From Mytilinidion resinicola (Eukaryota; Ascomycota; Dothideomycetes; Mytilinidiales; Mytilinidiaceae), in contig NW_022985440.1 in NCBI RefSeq assembly GCF_010093595.1, forward strand, positions 89,215 to 153,214: a stretch of 64,000 nucleotides of DNA, in the 5' to 3' direction. Below, piece after piece: positions 45,892-57,046 of this stretch. Position 1 is the stretch's first letter. Each line of letters begins with the position of its first letter. The notes beneath the pieces are model-generated. The model searched no databases, had not been told where the DNA came from, and was given only the letters and a program-made list of their open reading frames with translations. The translations under genes and the position numbers were made by a program.

Positions 45892-47592
45892 GGTAGCTAA
45901 GATGAAGTTTCTATGAGATGTTTGGAGTTAGGTAGCTTGAGCTTGAGCTTTGGAGAGCAGTGTTATGGATGTAAGTAAGTGATGCGATGCTGGTGTGTGG
46001 ATCTGGAAGCTGTGGTGACGGAATGGGTTGTCCTTATAGCTCTCCACGCCCAGCTTATCGGGATCAGCGAGGGACGGGGGCGCCCGCAAAGAGGAGAGAA
46101 TATTTCTTTTCGGGCTGGATCAATCAGGACCCGGCATATTGATGCCGTCCTGGCGAACCTAGATCCACTGCATGAGCGGGCGGGAGATGGATCTCAGACC
46201 ATCGAAACCTCGTCGTCGGCCAGCTCCGATAGTGCTTCGTAGCAGTGCCGCATTCATCCCCCGTCGCCCCGCAGAAAGCGGCCGCGTCCTACGAAGTGCC
46301 TACAGCTGCCTGCAAAACTCTACTCAGCATCGCGTAAGAAGACAAATATTCGAGGCCTTTGACCGGAAGCTGATGCCGTGCGCTTATCACGGCACAATTC
46401 TGCGCGAAAGCATCATGACGGAATGGCTGTGGAACTATCTGCGCCTGCTCAACGGCACTACTGGAGGCGACGAATTACAGCAGCGCTCTAATCAGCTGCC
46501 GAAGATGCTCTGTTTAGCAACTAGACTCTACTCGACGACGTCTGATATTAGGTTTGAAGAGTTATCTGGGCTGAAATGCCTCTCGGCAGGTCAAGGCTCC
46601 CAGTCTATGTACGTATGAGAATCTTGAGGCGACTGAGGATACTCTCGAGAAATACCTAGCAAAGACAGACTCAACATATCAGACCCAGAAGTTCAGTAAG
46701 GCAAAGTTGAGTCTTCGGCCATACACCTCCTTGTTTGGGCCACTGTACCGTCAGCTTTCGGAGAAGTATCCGTGGATGCACAGCTTCAAATCGTAATTCG
46801 AACAGAGCAATATGACTGAAATCTGTTGGTTGTTCCCCTCAGGAGATGAATCATCTGATACATGTCTATGTTCAGTCTGTCAGTTCCCATAGTTAGACCT
46901 CGCGACGTCAGAGTTGTGATCGAAATTCAGAACGTCAAAACGCCCATACTGTCTTGCCTGCTTCCGTGACTTGTGACGTCTATCTATACTGAACATCATT
47001 GGGACGCGGCGGAATCCCACATGGTGAGTTACATGTGCTGCACGGAGTTTGAGTCTCTCCACGGAGCATAGGTATTCTATAAACACTCTACATGTTGACA
47101 TATTCATTTCTTCGGTATCGTAACGCCAGAGGCCACTTCTGTATACCATGATCTGGGCTATATGATCAGCAGCCAACTGTAGCATCTCATCAGCTACTCT
47201 AAGATGCTAATACGCTCTAAATCGCAAGGTTGACGCGCAGCCAACCCCTGCCCAGTCCGCCGCTCGGAAGCCACTCCACGTCGAGCCTCACCAGCGCTTT
47301 CGTCTCATTAGCAACGACAGCATCAACAACGCCCTGCACTTCCTCCAGCTCTCAACCGCTCCTTGTCCCGTCGTCGTCAGTCGCTACACTTGCCGGTCCC
47401 CGAAGCAGTCCAATCCTGCCCGCGACCCCGCCCTGAATACCCCCAAACACGGCCACGACGCCTACGACATCACAGCCCACTATCAGCCAACTGGCATGGG
47501 CGCGATTCACAACTCTCCATGAACCGAGCGGGCCGACAGAACAACACAGGAAAGCCATGCGGTTGGATTGTTCGTGGGGATAAGGGACTCTC
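45892..47592. other. Uricase upstream region, a hypothetical ORF, and the Rictor promoter
   Basis: About 1.7 kb. The left end is the uricase promoter. A 148-codon ORF starting with ATG at 46172-46618 on the plus strand (contains FEAFDRKLMPCAYHGTILRE and EWLWNYLRLLNGTTGGDEL) has no recognised family. The sequence after its stop continues to look partly coding in another frame, so it could be a decayed gene. The region from 46.9 to 47.6 kb must include the Rictor promoter and leader. No RNA gene is seen. Confidence 0.35.
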
Positions 47593-50500
47593 ATGACGCT
47601 ACCCCCTCGTGCACCACCTCCATCGCGCTCCATGCCCGGCCAAAGCGACGCGGCGGCCCCAGAGCAGAATGCGCTGCTTCAGCCAACAAGGACTGGTAAG
47701 GATGCCCGCTCTCTGTCTGCGGCCAGCTTAATGGCGGGGTCGAGAAGCCAGTCTTTCGCGACCTCTGGGCCTCCACCTGGCTCCTTCAGCTCCGAATTGA
47801 GGTCCCAAGTCTCGCGCACCGAGACTCCAAGGCCCGATTTTGGCTCATACGCGAGTCTCCTAGAGGAGGACACGGAAACAACGTCGGAGCAGCGGCAAGC
47901 AGAAATACAGGATCAGATTGACAAGGAAATCAAGATCAAGATTGGCTCTGAGAACCTGCTGGAGGCTCTCAATTCCAAAGGATTCAAACAGACCAAGGAC
48001 CAGCGACAGAAGGTCGAAGCCGAGCTGAACACCTCAAACAGAAAACTCGCTCAACTCCGTCTTGGTTTAGAGGTTGAGATTCAGAGGTCCAAGGATGGGA
48101 AGGCGCCGCCCAACAAAACCACCAGCAGGTTGTCCTATCTGTTTCGCAATGCACCATCCCGTTCCCCTTCGCGTAACTTCGGGGTCAGTGAGAAGGAGGA
48201 GCCCGAGCCAGAAACAGAATCGCCTACCTTTGTTCTTGCGGAGATTCTTCAAGCTTTAGAAGCCGAATCAATGCAACCAGAATACTACGTGGATCAGCTG
48301 AACTCACTCGTCGAGCTATTTAAGCGGCATCCGACCCTCAAATATGATCTGGCATGGTCTGTGTTTGGCCTACGAATGCAAACGATGCTTCTAAGCGACA
48401 GTCGTGAAGTAGTAGCTGCTGGGTATAGAGTCGTCAGATACGCCATTACAGACCGAAAGTCTCTGCAGATAATTCGATCTCTGAATACCGACTTCCTGGT
48501 CATTCTTTCACTCGTCAAAGCTAGCAAGGCCAGTGTCGAGCGTGAACAGGCGCTTAAGTTTGTTAGGGCTTTTCTTGACGTCAAAGGTGGAGTTCAAGAG
48601 ATCTCCCGTGCCGTCCTTCGGATCATTGTCGCAGTAGCTGAGCATACCGATGATCGGCTGAGAAGCATGTGTGTTCTTACCTTGGCCGAAATTCTTGTGC
48701 GGCACCCAGATCTGCTGGTCTCTGCGGGTGGGATGGGAACGCTTGTTGATGCTCTCGGAGAAGGCAACTATCCTGCAGCGGAGAGTCTTACGGGATCGTT
48801 CCTATTCCTCTTAGACACACCACGGAGACGGAAATTTCTACGGTCTGGGCATGAACTTGAGGTACCCTTTGCAATCTTCACTGATTCCGCCGCGATTCAT
48901 GGACATTTGCACGAAGAGAAGCTCAAGGCTAACGCGAAGGTTATCGCAACATTGCTGCGGAGCTGGCCTGGACTGTTGACGCTTTGTATGAACAATTTCC
49001 TAGCCGTCAGGTCTCTCTTATCTTCGTTATACATTCCGACACCACACGTCCGGAACGTCTTGTTGGAACTATTGTTCGATATACTGAGGATAAAACCCCC
49101 TTCCTGGTCTTCGTCGTTCCTGGCTGGTCGGAGACTGACAACCTACGGACGAGTTACGAATCTCAAGAATGAGCAGAGTAGGGATAGCCCCACAGCAGAG
49201 CCAGAGGATGTCACTAATCGATGGAATCTCATCGATCACTACATTGCCGTCGTCCTGGCAGTTCTTTTGCATTCAGGACTTTTACCCGCTTTGCTCCACG
49301 CCGAGGAGGATGCATTGACTCTAGCTTTGAAGAGGAAGACTACATTGCTATTAGGCGAGGTCTTGAAGATGGCGAACGAACTACTTCCGCCCTCATGGAG
49401 CGCCGAACTACAAGTGCTCCCTCAGCTCGTTCGGAACGCTGCTAAATTCGATATGGAGGAGCGTTTTATTGCTACCGGGACCATCTACCAAGTGGATAGC
49501 GTTAACAGAACGCTATATCGATCGGGCCCAACCACATTCCAAAACACGAAATCGAACAGTAATAAAGAGTCCGAACCGAATTCGCGCCCTTCGGATCAGT
49601 CGAAACTTCAAGCCGGTATGCAAATGGATGAGTCTTCGTTCCGTGCTTTAATGGGAGACAGCCAAGTTCTAGCCACTGTCAACTATGGCAAATGGAGATG
49701 GGACCTAATTCAAGCTATCATTGAATCTCCTCTACTTAATCCCAAACGGTTGGACGAAGCCCTGAAAACCTCAAAATGGGTTCATCGCGTACTGGGATTC
49801 TACCGGCCATTCAAGTACAGGTTCTGTGAGGTCAAGAATACAAAGCCGAATCAAAGATATGTCAGAGCTGGCTCTGCTCTGGTTCTCAGCCTCCTTCAGA
49901 ATCCCGAAGGCGTCAAATATCTGGCAGAAAGCAAGCTCATTAGGCAGCTTGCTGAATGCCTTTCTCATTTTGACAGAATGAGTGGTCTCACCTCCGAGCT
50001 ACCCTTGTTCACCGAGCAGCGAATGGAGAACAGTCTCACCGGGGGGTATTTCGCCATTCTCGGAGCTCTTACCAAGGATCCCAAAGGATTACAGATTCTG
50101 GAGAGGTGGAAGATTATCAACATGTTTTATCACATAATCGAGCTCGGGGATCGCGATGACATGATTCGAGCATTGCTTAGCAACATGGACTACACTCTCG
50201 ACGGACATCTTCGCATCATAATCTCCAAGGCCATGACGTCGTGCTCGAAACAGATCCGGATTTTCTCAACGAGGCTCCTTCGGAAATACGCTACGAAATC
50301 CATGCAAGCCACGGACTCTGCCGGTGCAACAAGCGGAATCGCGGAATGGGCAATCCGACTGCTTGTCACGCAACTCTATGATCCAGAAATCGAGGTCTGT
50401 GAGGTTGCAATCAAGATTCTTGAGGAAACCTGTAACCAGAAAAATTCTCTGGAGTATGTAGTGAAATGCCGACCAGCGCTAGACCATCTAGGTGAAATCG

Positions 50501-51638
50501 GCGCACCACTTCTCCTTCGATTTTTGTCTACTTCGGTAGGGTATCATTATCTAGATGGACTGGACTACATCACGAAGGAGATGGACGACTGGTTCCTAGG
50601 ACGCAACGACACTTACGTAGGCCTGATCGAGGCGTCAATGGCGAGAGGGTTAGCAGATATTTCCGAAAAACCACAACCGCAAATGTCTTACGATGACACT
50701 CCTGAACACCAGGAGTACGGTCTGGTGCCACCACACTTCTATCGGGAACTCACTCGGACTGAAGAAGGCTGCAAGCTCTTGGAACACAAAGGACATTTTG
50801 ACGAATTCGTAACCACTATCCGAGAGTTTGGTATGGAAGACGACGATTCTGAAACCATACTGAAAGTGAAGGGCTGCCTGTGGGCGGTAGGTAACGTCGG
50901 ATCTATGGAGCTTGGGGCCCCATTCCTTGAGAGTTCTGATGTCGTGAAATGGATTGTTCGCATCGCAGAGACCTCCGAAGTAATGTCCTTACGAGGCACT
51001 GCGTTCTTTGTGCTGGGGCTCATTTCCAGGAGCCTCCACGGGCAAGAGATACTCATCGAATATGGCTGGGATGGAGTAGTGAACGAGATGGGTGAAGCTC
51101 TTGGCTTCTGCATCCCGCTTGACTTCAAGAAGCTATTCACGGTGCGTTGTAAAAACAATCAATCTCTAATCCTAGTACTAACATATCCTAGATCAAGCCA
51201 TGGGTTGCAGTGCCAAAAGATCTCGGGTCGTGGAAGCAAACTGAAGTTAAAGTAGCTGTCACAGATGACGATCCGTTGAACGCCAGGATACTGAAACTAA
51301 CGACTGATCTCGGGAATACCGTCCTGGCCAAAAAGGCCCGGACCGACTTGCATGCGTAAGACAATAATGTGAAGACCAGTTGGACCCCGCTAATGTGCGA
51401 CAGAATCAAAGTAAAGAAGGCGTCTGGGTTCCAAAAGCCGGCACTGTTCTACAAGGTCATGGAAGTCCTCGAATCGCATCACTTCGGTCTCAACGTGTGC
51501 CTGTTTGTGTTCAATCTCTTCGACAAAAGAGTGTTGCGACAGATTGTGTTGGAAGAAGAGGACGATTCAGACGACAGCGAGTCTGAATCGGAAGACGAAG
51601 AACCAGATAACGGGATGCCGGGCTTCCAGGCCGGATAA
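47593..51638 (+). CDS. TORC2 subunit, Rictor/Ste20(Ste16)/Avo3 homologue
   Basis: Three exons (47593-51141, 51192-51355, 51404-51638) give 1315 aa, close to S. pombe Ste20 (about 1309). It begins with a disordered Pro/Ser-rich leader and a short coiled coil (residues about 95-165). It then has the Rictor N-terminal helical repeats (ILQALEAESMQPEYYVDQLNSLVELFKRHPTLKYDLAWSVFG), the middle block (NRWNLIDHYIAVVLAVLLHSGLLPALL) and the conserved C-terminal Rictor_V-type segments (RWKIINMFYHIIELGDRDDMIRALLSNMDYTLDGHLR; VKGCLWAVGNVGSMELGAPFL). It ends in an acidic Asp/Glu/Ser tail. Rictor scaffolds TOR complex 2 and determines its rapamycin insensitivity; TORC2 phosphorylates AGC kinases (Ypk/Gad8) at the plasma membrane. 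An upstream in-frame start was not evident. Confidence 0.93.
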
Positions 51639-53868
51639 AGGTCCAACTATCCTCTGAAAAAGATGAACGGTACGCGTGTATGCCACTGCTTGACGTGCTT
51701 CAATCTACTTTCACAAATTTGAGCGTGAGGGAAGCTCTTCACCCTGGGCTCTTTGAAAACTCGTCGAAGCACTCCAAGCAGTGGCAGACAGGTGTACACA
51801 CAAGAGGCTTTTTGAAGTGTGCCACTTTCTCCCACCCCGCGTGAGGAGTCAGGCCGTCAGCATAGTTCTAGATGCGGATGCTTCGGAGTGCTCCGTGAGT
51901 AGTGATGGAATGATCGGATGTTGGAGAAGCACAGACCTTTGTCTCTCGTGATGTTTGAGAGGTGAGAGACATCGGTCTGCTTCGGCTTACAAATCCCGAT
52001 GCTGCGGTCATCGACAGTGGGTGTCTCTCCTTATGGCGCCTGGTACAACAGCAAGTCTGGATTGGAGCGTCTGCGCAGGAACCAAGCCGACGGGCCAAGG
52101 AATATCGAGGCTTGTCTGACTTCCACATGGATCAGTGTCTCAGATGATGGCACGACCAACAGCTCTGGTTCATATGAGGCTGGGTAACACGGGGTCGTTG
52201 TACGATAGGAAGTGGTCTTGAGCTAAGGCAGTTTTGGGTATGGGGATGGGCAGTCGAGGCAGCGTTCGGGAGCTGCCAAGCTGTCACGGCGGAATGATTA
52301 TGCAGTACGATGTATGTGGGCGACGATGTATGCTTTTGTGCTGTATAAGCAGTGTCTGCGTGCAAGACAGATGGTTGGCAGCATCATGATCCGGGGATGG
52401 ATTTGGCGACATAGAGCTGAAAGCGAAGTCCTGAATGCACCACTGCATGATGCCGGAAGCGGAATGCAAGCTGTCAAGCTATAGAATATTCAAGGTCCGG
52501 CGGTGCCTGCGTCTACGTTAAGAGCAACTGATGGATGATCAAGCAAGTGCGTGAAATGCAGCAGGGTTAGTTGATGCGGACTTGGACCCTCCTCCGCCGT
52601 CGTTTAGCAGACCACTCGGGCTGGTTGGCCACTCTGCGACAACCTTCTTTCAACGCCGTGATCGATGACGCTTTCAAATGCACTGGTAGCGGCGGGTGGG
52701 CGCGACGCAGGGTCACACGGCAGACAGCGCCGTCCAATGTTGAGCATGCCGCAGCAATGCACACGAGCGCATCCCACTGGCGATTTATGAGGGGTCCATG
52801 CTGCGCCGTTGAAGTGATTGTAAGAGTGAACGGTCGCGTGGCCTGCCAAGGCGCGCGGTTCCAGACCCCTTCCATGATACCTACACTACACATGTTTGAC
52901 AGCTGGAGCGGCATCGTTGGTCCCATCTATCGGGCGAACCACGGTTCGAGGCTGTCCCACTGACCTGACAGCATCCAGTGCCTGTGGTGAGGCGTCCCAT
53001 GGTCCTGTTCGCCCGGCCGTGCAACGCGCAGTGGAACGCACACGCGGCGGTCGATGCCGTGTTCACAGGCCCAAACACCAGACTGCGTGTCGTGTGTTGC
53101 ACGTCACGCAGCGGCCCTGGCAGTCTCGGGCAGCGGTTTGTGGCAGTCCACGATGCGGTCCCAGGCCTCAGGCTTCTCTTGGGGCTCTGGCGGCTCTGAG
53201 TGGCGGCTCGGCAGCCGCGGGGACAGACGTCGATTGCCAGCACGCTCCCGATGCCGTGATCCTGGCCCAGCTGCCTGATGGAAAATCCGCCGCCATCGAG
53301 CTGTGCTGCCGGACCTATCACGCCGGGCCTCTCTTCATTCTCTCGCCATCGCCGATGCGCTTGCGCCTGACCGAGCAGCCGTCGCCAAACAATGCCAGAA
53401 TCGACGACGCCCTTTCCACCGCCGCGAGTCTTGTCGTCGTTGACTGCTACTACATCCACATCATATATGCGTGCCACAGTCCCGGACCACTGCTCACGAC
53501 ACTCTATCCGCACTATATCGACCAGACGCTTGCACGTTGCAAACGCTTGCAAATTGGCGACAGCTGCTTACTAGGTCGACGCCCTGTGCCTTCTCCACAC
53601 CACATAAAGGCCTCGTTACGCTCGTCGTGACGCTTGAAGACCAAATTGCAGATCCTGTGGCGTTTCGGAATACTGTACACTCCACCCGCAGTTCGCACCA
53701 CCCCTTGATCCCCATCTCACCAACCCAAATTAAGTTATCTAGCCTCATCCCCGTCCTCTACCCCTTTGGCCTCTACGATCACCTTACAAACCCACGTCTT
53801 CTCCTTCTCTCACTGCAAGATATCTTACATGGAGCCGATAAAACGGAACAACTAGTCAACCCCACCGG
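51639..53868. other. Long intergenic region between Rictor and the LON/RING gene
   Basis: About 2.2 kb. It holds the Rictor 3' end and the LON/RING promoter. ORFs of up to 244 codons occur on both strands between 52.6 and 53.6 kb, overlap each other, and are rich in Arg/Ser/Pro/His with no motifs; I read them as chance frames in GC-rich sequence. The last 150 bases are C/T-rich as expected for a leader. No tRNA, repeat or transposon is seen. Confidence 0.4.
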
Positions 53869-55593
53869 ATGAGCTTGTTACAACGCAAGGGCAGCTCTTT
53901 CACTAACGGTGAGGAGCCGTCCTTCGACGCCTCGTTAGGCACGCCGGCTTTGATGAAAGACCATGAAGCTACCGCCGATGTCCAGGAGCTGCTTGCGCTG
54001 TCGGCGCATGAAGATGCGAGGCAGCTGGTCCGCCTCATCCAATGCTCGCAATGCTCTAAGCCGTTGAGGATTCCAATCACACTCCCCTGCGGACACTCCA
54101 TGTGCCGATCATGTCTCCCGGAGCCACGCCTTCGAGAGAACATATCATACCCAGATACGCCTGATCGACAATATGGCATCCCGTGTCCAATTCTGGATTG
54201 TGGCGCCGAACATCCCACTGGCGAATGCAATCCGGACGTCACGTTGGCCAAAATTATGGAGGTGATAGCAACCCAGGTGGCGAAACATCAGTCTGTGACT
54301 GAAAACACGCCCATTCGAGTAGATGTCTTCTCAAAAACGGAAGAGCAAAATGTTGAAGAGAAAGAAAAAGTTTCACCATTTTCACATTCCCGGATTCTAA
54401 ATGGGGGACGCCTAGTTTCTACATTTATTCTGGCCGAGCTCGGAGAACTTCCCTTCGACTCGAGCGTTGCTTACCAGTCTCTGGCTACGACCGACGACGA
54501 TTATCAAACCCTGGACGCCTCTTTGTTGGACAGTCTTCGGGAAGCGGCTCACAAAGAGCTGGATTGCCATGTCTGCTACAACTTGATGTTGGAACCTACC
54601 ACAACGCCCTGTGGGCATACCTTCTGCCGGAAATGCCTTGCACGCGTACTGGACCATGCCAACCTTTGTCCAGTCTGTCGACGTAGTCTCTCACTGCCTC
54701 CGTCCCTGGTGTCCCAACCATCCAACGGCCGCCTCGTCGATCTCCTCAATAGTCTTTGCCCGGAGGTGATGACTGCTCGTGCCGCTGCGGTCAAGCTAGA
54801 AGAAAGCCTCGAAGGGACTGCCCTTAACACACCCCTTTTTGTATGCACGCTTTCCCTGCCCGCCACACCAACTTTCCTCCACGTTTTCGAACCCCGGTAT
54901 CGGCTCATGATGCGACGCGCACTAGATGGCAACCGCCAATTTGGAATGGTCATGTACAACCGATCCAGAGCACCCCAAGGAGATCTCGGAAACGTACCAT
55001 TCATGGAATATGGGACGATTCTCGAAATTACCAACGTGCAAATCCTCGGCGACGGCCGCAGCTATGTCGAGAGCAGGGGCGTTGGCCGATTCCGTATCCG
55101 CGAATATTCCATGCTGGACGGCTACTACGTTTCGCAGGTAGAGCGCGTAGAAGATGTTTCTCTAGCAGAAGAAGAGCGCCTCGAGGCGGAGGAGACGACC
55201 ACAGCCTTGGCTGCTGCGCTAGAGGCCCAGATGCACATTGGACAACATCAAACAACACCAACGCAAGAAACGCCCGCATCACTAAAGCAGTTATCGACGC
55301 GGGACCTGCTTCTCAGCGGCATCGAATTCATCGAGCGCATGCGCGCTAACAGCGCCCCCTGGTTGAACGAGCGGATCTTGATCGCCTATGGCGGTCCGCC
55401 CGCCGATCCCGCATTGTTCCCTTACTGGTTCGCGAGCGTGTTACCGATCGCCGAGGACGAGAAATACCTCTTGCTAAAGACAATGAGCGTGCGGGAGCGG
55501 CTGAAGATAGTGAATCGGTGGATCCAAAGGATCGAGCGCCAGAGGTTGGTACCCGCTCACTCTTCTCTTCCCCGTTTCGCTTCTGCCGAGTGA
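53869..55593 (+). CDS. LON-domain RING finger protein (LONRF-type E3 ubiquitin ligase)
   Basis: A single exon of 574 aa, unusual in this intron-rich window. The first RING at about residues 63-125 has CSQCSKPLRIPITLPCGHSMCRSC with a late CPILDC pair. The second, canonical C3HC4 RING at about 230-270 is CHVCYNLMLEPTTTPCGHTFCRKC plus CPVCRR. From about residue 320 comes a LON N-terminal substrate-binding domain (TPLFVCTLSLPATPTFLHVFEPRYRLMMRRAL, FGMVMYNRSR, YGTILEITNVQ, RFRIREYSMLDGYYVSQVERVED) and its helical end (WFASVLPIAEDEKYLLLKTMSVRERLKIVNRWI). There is no protease domain, so this is not the Lon protease. In this family the LON domain probably picks damaged proteins and the RINGs recruit the E2. 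The substrate is unknown. Confidence 0.92.
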   Translation: MSLLQRKGSSFTNGEEPSFDASLGTPALMKDHEATADVQELLALSAHEDARQLVRLIQCSQCSKPLRIPITLPCGHSMCRSCLPEPRLRENISYPDTPDRQYGIPCPILDCGAEHPTGECNPDVTLAKIMEVIATQVAKHQSVTENTPIRVDVFSKTEEQNVEEKEKVSPFSHSRILNGGRLVSTFILAELGELPFDSSVAYQSLATTDDDYQTLDASLLDSLREAAHKELDCHVCYNLMLEPTTTPCGHTFCRKCLARVLDHANLCPVCRRSLSLPPSLVSQPSNGRLVDLLNSLCPEVMTARAAAVKLEESLEGTALNTPLFVCTLSLPATPTFLHVFEPRYRLMMRRALDGNRQFGMVMYNRSRAPQGDLGNVPFMEYGTILEITNVQILGDGRSYVESRGVGRFRIREYSMLDGYYVSQVERVEDVSLAEEERLEAEETTTALAAALEAQMHIGQHQTTPTQETPASLKQLSTRDLLLSGIEFIERMRANSAPWLNERILIAYGGPPADPALFPYWFASVLPIAEDEKYLLLKTMSVRERLKIVNRWIQRIERQRLVPAHSSLPRFASAE

Positions 55594-56782
55594 GGTCAGG
55601 CAAAGCGAGGCAAGGGGTCAAGATATCTAGTAGCAATGCGAAACCATGGCTTGTGGCATTTAGTTATAAATGTTCGCGGTGCATGTGTGTATAGCGCCTC
55701 TTGCCTAGCAATGCCTTGCCTTGCCCTGCCTGGTCTGCCTGGTCTGCCTTCCCTCTTTCGCTAGAAGTATGAGTTAGCGTTTCCTGCTAGCATCCGTGCT
55801 GATAAGATGTGTTGCTGACAGGATGTCTGGAAACGCTTGTACAGTACTATAACCGTTGCGCGCTTTATTACAGTTCTGCGCTGGATCATGTTTATTGGGA
55901 TGCTGGTGATGCCGTTTTGGCCGCCTTTGTTACCGCCGGAATCGGACGCTCCGACATAGACCTCTCCTCGGATGGTCAGCTACTTATTCCCGGACAGTCG
56001 GTCGAATACTTCTTATATTCGAGTAACCCTTTCCGAATTTCCTTTATTATATTATATCCTCGCATTACATTGGGTTCGGCGTTTCTCGGTGTGCTAGTAC
56101 TCCTAGATTTCATCAGTGACGGCTACATGCGGAGAAGACTCCTCAAAACGAATGAACTCTTCGAAAAAGGTCAGAGAGGGAGGTTCTTAGGAGTATTGGT
56201 AGGAAAGCTTTCGTTTAGGTTTTTAAACGCGCATTGTGGCTACTTCACATTTGGCTTTAGAATGTTTCTTATTCTCTCGGTGCATATGCATTATTTCTTT
56301 TGTTTTATGACAGCGGGTAGTCGAGAAGGCCCTTTGCTTTCACTTATGGAAGTGATTAGATGCAGCACTAGTGGCATTCTCCAAACGCTGTTGCTGTCTT
56401 CTCTCGAGCTAGATTTGGGAGGTGTGTAGACTACGATTCAGAAGTCATGGTTCAGACGTCGGTTTCGGACACCAACGAGGACATTGTAGATACGAACGAG
56501 ATATCCTGTTCAAAATGGCTACTATGATCTTATAATTATCTACACCCTAGCATGAACGAGATCTAACTACATGCGCGAACTGTGGTTCCGAGACCCTATA
56601 TAAATCACTGCAGTGAATGCTTTTGAGCCTACGCGGGGCGCAACGTGGCACACTCTGCCGCCTCTTGACCCCACAGGGTGGGCGAATCCCACACAAAAGG
56701 AGCAACGTATATAACGCCACAAAACCAAGGACTCGGGAAGGGCCAAAGGGCTACCCAAAAACAAAAGAAAATTTCGCGTTTG
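55594..56782. other. Intergenic region with an ATG-less open frame
   Basis: About 1.2 kb between the LON/RING stop and tRNA-Ser. A short duplicated TGCCTTGCC/CTGCCTGGT motif lies near 55710-55750. A 206-codon plus-strand open frame at 55809-56429 is hydrophobic in parts (FRISFIILYPRITLGSAFLGVLVLLDF; FGFRMFLILSVHMHYFFCF) but has no ATG near its 5' end and no recognised family. It may be a chance frame or part of an unseen or decayed gene. Confidence 0.35.
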
Positions 56783-56877
56783 CGACACAGACAAGATTCG
56801 AACTTGCGAGGCCGAAGCCATCAGATAAACTTGAGGAAAATTCAAGTCTGACCCATTAACCACTCTGGCACTGTGCC
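56783..56877 (-). tRNA. tRNA-Ser(TGA) with a 14 nt intron
   Basis: Read on the minus strand, the acceptor stem GGCACAG pairs with CTGTGTC (discriminator G). The D arm is CCAGAGTGGTTAATGG. The anticodon stem TCAGA/TCTGA closes loop CTTGAA|A with anticodon TGA (serine UCA codons). A 14 nt intron starts directly after A37, the canonical site, and contains TCAAG that can pair with the anticodon loop, as tRNA introns commonly do. The long variable arm (GGC-TTC-GGCC type) is typical of tRNA-Ser. The T arm GCAAG-TTCGAAT-CTTGT carries an intact B box. Confidence 0.92.
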
Positions 56878-57046
56878 TTTGGTGAGAATAATCAAGTCTG
56901 CCAAATTATACCATACCTGTAGCCTAGCCAACTTGTGAGGCCACCAGCGATATTTTCATCAGTGAATCAATCACGAAGCATGCATGAGTTTGGGCCGCCA
57001 AGCACCACCACAGAACTTAGACGAGTCAGAGAACCCGCACTATCAT

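Noticed and set aside
52881..53630. Overlapping ORFs of 223-244 codons on both strands
   Set aside because: They overlap over almost their whole length, are rich in Arg/Ser/Cys and lack motifs; typical chance frames in GC-rich intergenic DNA upstream of the LON/RING gene.
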